Positions 60,066 to 64,000 of a stretch of 64,000 bases of DNA are shown in pieces. Below the pieces are notes generated by a model. The model had not been told where the DNA came from, ran no database searches, and saw only the letters and a list, made by a program, of their open reading frames with translations. Source of the stretch: an uncultured Collinsella sp. (GTDB taxonomy: Bacteria > Actinomycetota > Coriobacteriia > Coriobacteriales > Coriobacteriaceae); contig CABRHH010000005.1 of NCBI GenBank assembly GCA_902470695.1, positions 57,939-121,938 on the forward strand. The letters are read 5' to 3'. A program made the position numbers and the translations under genes. Position 1 is the stretch's first letter; each line of letters starts with the position of its first letter.

Positions 60066-60938
60066 ATGTACCCAGGTGACCCCGCAGACCATCTGTCCGA
60101 GCGCGCCGTGCTCATCGTCTCCGATGCGCTCGGCAACACGGCCTACGGGGTCGCGCTGGCCGCCCTCAGCCAGTTCGACCACGCCTGCGTGCATATCCAG
60201 CGCCTCTCGAAGATCGAGGACGTCGCACGCGTGCAAGCCTTCCTCGATGCGGGCGCCTACGGGGCGGGGGCGCTGGTGGTGCTGCACACCGTTGCCGCGC
60301 CCGCCCTGCGCGCCGAGCTCGCGGCGCTGCTGGCCGCCCGCGCGATTCCCGCCATCGACCTGTTGGGTCCTGCGGTTGCCGCCCTGCGCGAGCTGCTCGG
60401 ACGGGAGCCGAACGGCATGCCCGGCATGACCCACCGGGTCGACGACCGGTATTTCGAGCGCATCGACGCCATGGAGTATTTCGTCGAACATGACGACGGC
60501 AGGGGGGCCGACGACCTCTCCCGCGCTGACATCGTCTTGCTCGGCATCTCGCGCACCGGCAAGACCCCGCTGTCGATGTACCTCGCCTTCCAGGGCTACC
60601 GCGTGGCGAACATCCCGCTCGCGCACGGCGTGGAGCCCCCGGCCTCGATCTTCGACATCGATCCGGCCAAGCTGTTCGGGCTCATCTCAACCGCGCCGGT
60701 GGTCTCCGACATTCGTGCCGCGCGTATCGGCGAGGAGGTCGCGCGCGGCTGGTCGGGCGCCTACGCCGCTCCCGAGCACGTGGAGCTCGAGATGGACGAG
60801 GCGCGCGCACTCATGCGCCGGCTCGGCTGCTTCATCGTGCGCACCGACCACCGCGCCATCGAGGAGACGGCCGCCGAGATCGTCGCGCGGATGCATCAGG
60901 TGGCCGCGGCTCGTGACGCGCGGCGGCAGCAATCGTAG
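60066..60938 (+). CDS. Pyruvate, phosphate dikinase regulatory protein (DUF299 kinase/pyrophosphorylase)
   Basis: A 290-residue bifunctional kinase/phosphotransferase of the PPRP family. It inactivates PPDK by ADP-dependent phosphorylation of an active-site Thr and reverses this with phosphate. The P-loop-like motif is LLGISRTGKTPLSMYLA (near residue 160), followed by YRVANIPLAHG and VRTDHRAIEETAAEI. A homologue acting on PEP synthase exists in E. coli, but the PPDK gene lies directly downstream, so PPDK is the likely target. It begins two bases after the glyS stop. Confidence 0.93.
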   Translation: MYPGDPADHLSERAVLIVSDALGNTAYGVALAALSQFDHACVHIQRLSKIEDVARVQAFLDAGAYGAGALVVLHTVAAPALRAELAALLAARAIPAIDLLGPAVAALRELLGREPNGMPGMTHRVDDRYFERIDAMEYFVEHDDGRGADDLSRADIVLLGISRTGKTPLSMYLAFQGYRVANIPLAHGVEPPASIFDIDPAKLFGLISTAPVVSDIRAARIGEEVARGWSGAYAAPEHVELEMDEARALMRRLGCFIVRTDHRAIEETAAEIVARMHQVAAARDARRQQS

Positions 60939-61140
60939 CGTACGCATTTCTACCGCTCCAAATCATGTCCACAACCTGCGGTGGTATGCTCATACAATAA
61001 CCACATGGGCTACCGTTGGCGCGCATAATACAACCGCTCGCAGAGGTCCGCGCCGTCTGCAACTTTGCCGGAGCCCCGTCTCATATAGTGCTCTTCGAGC
61101 CGCCATCCGGCGGACCCATCGGTCGTATGAGGGAGAAGAC

Positions 61141-63888
61141 ATGACCGTAGAGCACCACGTCTATCGTTTCGGAGCCGACGCGTCGGGCGTCGACGTCACC
61201 GAGGGCGACGCCTCGATGAAGTTCGTACTCGGCGGCAAGGGCGCGAATCTCGCGGAGATGGCCCGTTTGGGGCTGCCGGTCCCCGGCGGATTCACGGTGA
61301 CCTGCCAGACGTGCATGGCCTATGCGCAGGCCGGCAACACGTGGCCGGAAGGGGTGCTCGCCGAGATCGATGCGGCACTGGCCGATCTTGAGCTGCGTAT
61401 GGGCAAGCGGCTCGACGACGCGTCCGACCCGCTTCTCGTCTCGGTGCGCTCCGGTGCGCCCTTCTCGATGCCGGGCATGATGGACACCGTCTTGAACCTC
61501 GGCATGAACGACGAGTCGGTTACAGGGCTCATCGCGCAGACGGGCAACCCCCGCTTCGCCTGGGACTCCTACCGCCGCTTCGTGCAGATGTTTGCGGACG
61601 TGGTGCTCGGTGTCGACGCCGACCTGTTCGAGAACGCCCTGACCGAGAAGCGCCTTGTCGCCGGCGTCCGCACCGACGCCGAGCTTTCCGAGGCCGATCT
61701 GGAAGAGCTTGTCGCCACGTTCAAGGACCTCGTGTCGGCGCAGGTGGACCCCGCGCGCTTTCCCGAGCTCGCGCAGGGCGGCAGGGTGGTGTTTCCCGCC
61801 GATCCGCACCTGCAGCTGCGCCTGGCCATCCAGGCCGTGTTCGGCAGCTGGATGAACGAGCGCGCCTGCCTCTACCGCTCGCTCAACCGCATCCCCGACG
61901 ACCTCGGCACGGCGGTGAACGTGCAGGCGATGGTGTTCGGCAACAAGGGCGAGACCTCCGCGACCGGCGTCGCCTTCACCCGCAACCCCGCCGACGGCAC
62001 GCGTGAGCCCTACGGGGACTTCCTCATCAACGCGCAGGGCGAGGATGTCGTGGCGGGCATTCGCAACACCGAGCCCATCGCCGAGCTGGCCGGCACCGAG
62101 GCGCTTCGGGAGGCGGCGGCCCAGCTCGAGCGCACCTTCGGCATCCTCGAGGGGCATTTTTGCGACATGTGCGATATCGAGTTCACCATCGAGCAGGGCA
62201 AGCTCTGGATGCTGCAGACCCGTGTGGGCAAGCGCACCGCGACCGCGGCGCTGAAGATCGCCATCGACATGGTCGTCGAGGGGCTCATCACCCGTGAGGA
62301 GGCTGTGCGGCGCATCGACCCCGCCCAGCTCGACCAGCTGCTGCACCCGCAGTTCGACACGGCCGCCCCGCTCGACGTGCTGGCACGCGGCCTGAACGCG
62401 AGCCCCGGCGCAGCGGTGGGCGAGATCGTGTTCTCCTCCGATGACGCCGTTGCCCGCGCGGCCGAGGGGCGCCGCGTCATTCTCGTGCGTTGGGAGACGA
62501 ACCCCGATGACCTCAAGGGCATGACGGTCGCCCAGGGCATCCTTACCAGCCACGGCGGCAAGACGAGCCATGCCGCGGTCATCGCGCGCGGCATGGGAAC
62601 GCCCTGCGTGTGCGGTGTCGATACGTTTCAGATTGACGCGGCGGCGAAGGAGGTTCGCATCCAGGGGAGCGAGACGGTGCTCCACGAGGGCGACGTCATC
62701 TCCATCGACGGCGGCCGGGGCACCGTGGTGCGCGGGGCCGTGCCGCTCATCGAGGCGGAGCTTTCTTCCGACCTTGAGACGATTCTCGGTTGGGCCGACG
62801 AGATTCGCTGTACAGACGAGCTCGGCCGCGCCTACGGCGTGCGAGCCAACGCCGACAATCCCGCCGATGCGCGCCTGGCGGCCGACATGGGCGCCGAGGC
62901 CATCGGGCTGTGCCGTACGGAGCACATGTTCCTCGGCGACCGCAAGCAGATCATCCAGTCCTTCATCCTCACCGACGATCCCGCTGCGCGCGAGCGCGCC
63001 CTGCGCGACCTGCTCGCGGTCCAGACCGAGGACTTCCTGGGGATGTTCGAGGCCATGGACGGGCGCGACGTCGTGGTGCGCCTGCTCGACCCGCCGCTGC
63101 ACGAGTTCATCGACAGCCCGCGTGAGCTGGAGGTGGCGCTGACGCGTCGCGAGGCGGCCGGGGCTGTAGACGAGGAACTTGCCGACCTGCGACGCCGCTT
63201 GCGGGCCGCCGATAGCATGGCGGAGCAGAATCCCATGCTGGGCCTGCGCGGCGTGCGCCTTTCCGTCATCTATCCCGAACTGTCGCTCATGCAGGTTCGC
63301 GCCATCGCGACGGCGGCCGCCGCGCTCCGGGCGCGCGGCCTCGACCCCCGGCCCGAGATCATGGTCCCGCTCGTCTCGCTCGAGTCCGAGATCGCCGAGA
63401 TGCGCCGCATCATCGAAGGCGTGCTTAACGAGGTCGCATCCGAGCAGGGCTGCGCGCTCGACATCCCCATCGGCACGATGATCGAGATCCCGCGCGCCTG
63501 CCTTGTCGCCGACGCCATCGCGGCGCACTCCGACTTCTTCTGCTTCGGCACGAACGACCTCACGCAGCTCGCCTTCGGCTTCTCCCGCGACGACGCCGAG
63601 GCCAAGTTCATCCCGCAGTACCTGCATAGCAAGCTGCTGGCCGAAAACCCCTTCGAGACACTCGACGAGGGCGTGGCAGAGCTGGTGGGCATGGCCGTCG
63701 AGCGCGGGCGCCGCGTCAAGCCGGCGCTGTCCGGCGGCGTATGCGGCGAGGTCGGCGGCGACCCGGCGTCCATCAAGCGCTTCTATGAGCTCGGCGTGAC
63801 CTACGTCTCCTGTTCGCCGCACCGCGTGCCCATCGCGCGCCTGGCGGCCGCCCAGGCAAAGCTTGCGGTGGAGCAAGCGGAGGCGTAA
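61141..63888 (+). CDS. ppdK: Pyruvate, phosphate dikinase
   Basis: PPDK interconverts pyruvate, ATP and phosphate with PEP, AMP and diphosphate; in anaerobes it often works in glycolysis or gluconeogenesis. The 915-residue protein has the N-terminal nucleotide-binding domain (LGGKGANLAEMARLGLPVPGGF, RSGAPFSMPGMMDTVLNLG), the swivelling His domain (GILTSHGGKTSHAAVIARGMG; the second His is phosphorylated, and the adjacent Thr/Ser is the regulatory site) and the PEP-binding barrel (GLCRTEHMF, FFCFGTNDLTQLAFGFSRDD, SGGVCGEVGGDP). GAGGGAG precedes the ATG. The 202-base gap upstream may hold a promoter (TACAAT at 60993), so it can be expressed apart from its regulator. Confidence 0.97.
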   Translation: MTVEHHVYRFGADASGVDVTEGDASMKFVLGGKGANLAEMARLGLPVPGGFTVTCQTCMAYAQAGNTWPEGVLAEIDAALADLELRMGKRLDDASDPLLVSVRSGAPFSMPGMMDTVLNLGMNDESVTGLIAQTGNPRFAWDSYRRFVQMFADVVLGVDADLFENALTEKRLVAGVRTDAELSEADLEELVATFKDLVSAQVDPARFPELAQGGRVVFPADPHLQLRLAIQAVFGSWMNERACLYRSLNRIPDDLGTAVNVQAMVFGNKGETSATGVAFTRNPADGTREPYGDFLINAQGEDVVAGIRNTEPIAELAGTEALREAAAQLERTFGILEGHFCDMCDIEFTIEQGKLWMLQTRVGKRTATAALKIAIDMVVEGLITREEAVRRIDPAQLDQLLHPQFDTAAPLDVLARGLNASPGAAVGEIVFSSDDAVARAAEGRRVILVRWETNPDDLKGMTVAQGILTSHGGKTSHAAVIARGMGTPCVCGVDTFQIDAAAKEVRIQGSETVLHEGDVISIDGGRGTVVRGAVPLIEAELSSDLETILGWADEIRCTDELGRAYGVRANADNPADARLAADMGAEAIGLCRTEHMFLGDRKQIIQSFILTDDPAARERALRDLLAVQTEDFLGMFEAMDGRDVVVRLLDPPLHEFIDSPRELEVALTRREAAGAVDEELADLRRRLRAADSMAEQNPMLGLRGVRLSVIYPELSLMQVRAIATAAAALRARGLDPRPEIMVPLVSLESEIAEMRRIIEGVLNEVASEQGCALDIPIGTMIEIPRACLVADAIAAHSDFFCFGTNDLTQLAFGFSRDDAEAKFIPQYLHSKLLAENPFETLDEGVAELVGMAVERGRRVKPALSGGVCGEVGGDPASIKRFYELGVTYVSCSPHRVPIARLAAAQAKLAVEQAEA

Positions 63889-64000
63889 GCGCGTCGCTTT
63901 TCGTGGTATGCCTCTGCTCAGCATGGGTTCGCGTTCGCGCCGTTTGGGGATGCGGACGTTTTCCTGGACCGGCCTAGACGGCCAGGCCGAGCCGCTTCCT
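63889..64000. other. Non-coding right edge
   Basis: No gene is visible in the last 112 bases. TTTGGGGATGCGGACGTTTT at 63943-63962 resembles the REP-like core of the 51-52 kb locus but differs in several positions, so I do not count it as a copy. Confidence 0.4.

Noticed and set aside
61081..63924. A 947-codon open frame on the minus strand opposite ppdK
   Set aside because: It mirrors a high-GC gene with strong third-position bias, has no motif of its own, and ppdK on the other strand is certain. The same holds for long antisense frames opposite pnp (19379-21862) and der (9863-12151).
63943..63962. A ninth REP-like copy at the right edge
   Set aside because: It shares TTTGGGGA and CGTTTT but differs at several core positions, so resemblance by chance in G-rich DNA cannot be excluded.

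Overview
The window looks like chromosomal core DNA from a GC-rich, rod-shaped Gram-positive bacterium, most likely a gut actinobacterium of the class Coriobacteriia (Collinsella or a close relative). Evidence for this is the very high GC of nearly all genes, many GTG/TTG starts with good Shine-Dalgarno sites, a mix of Clostridia-like gene neighbourhoods (scpA-scpB-rluB-cmk-plsC-ispH, DUF512-der-plsY-gpsA) with actinobacterial GC content, and a pyruvate phosphate dikinase with its own regulator. The genus is an inference. No rRNA gene or species marker is present.

Layout. 1-5748: chromosome segregation (scpA, scpB), pseudouridine synthase, cmk, plsC, ispH and a PDZ/radical SAM protein, closely packed. 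5749-10204: a visibly lower-GC accessory island with a large YbfG-like cell-wall-binding protein, a small membrane protein, an orphan Cys-containing protein and a lipoprotein. It splits the usual DUF512-der neighbourhood and is bounded by a 42-bp direct repeat (41/42 identical). 10205-17901: der, plsY, gpsA, rpe, a cysteine desulfurase, a NIF3-like protein, a coiled-coil zinc-ribbon protein and coaBC. 17961-21874: tRNA-Pro, recO, rpsO, pnp. 22286-30952 (minus strand): one operon holding every step from DAHP to chorismate plus the Tyr and Phe branch enzymes (aroF, tyrA, aroB, aroA, aroC, pheA, an aroE-aroK fusion, aroQ). 31270-37310: tRNA-Arg, a P-type ATPase, a zinc-ribbon membrane protein, a cyclophilin and a TPR membrane protein. 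37436-43267: the rod elongasome (mreB, mreC, mreD, PBP2, rodA). 43352-51129: a DUF697-like membrane protein, a radical SAM/DUF2344 pair, rplU-rpmA, obg, nadD, yqeK, rsfS. 51130-52684: a REP/RAYT locus, where a Y1-type transposase gene sits between clusters of GGGGACGGGGTC repeats. 52643-54040: dinB, whose 3' end is built from one of these repeats. 54236-56753: rpsP, khpA, rimM, trmD, lepB. 57050-63888: glyQ, glyS, the PPDK regulatory protein and ppdK.

How the genes work together: most of the window is housekeeping, covering translation and ribosome assembly (Der, Obg, RsfS, RimM, TrmD, rpsO, rpsP, rplU, rpmA, GlyQS), phospholipid synthesis (PlsC, PlsY, GpsA), aromatic amino acids, and rod-shape wall synthesis. 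The unusual content is the island at 5.75-10.2 kb, the REP/RAYT locus with capture of a repeat by dinB, a compound palindromic element at 22.07-22.17 kb, and several dyads over promoters (dinB, mreB, aroF). Every functional call comes from recognisable sequence motifs and gene order. No database search was run.
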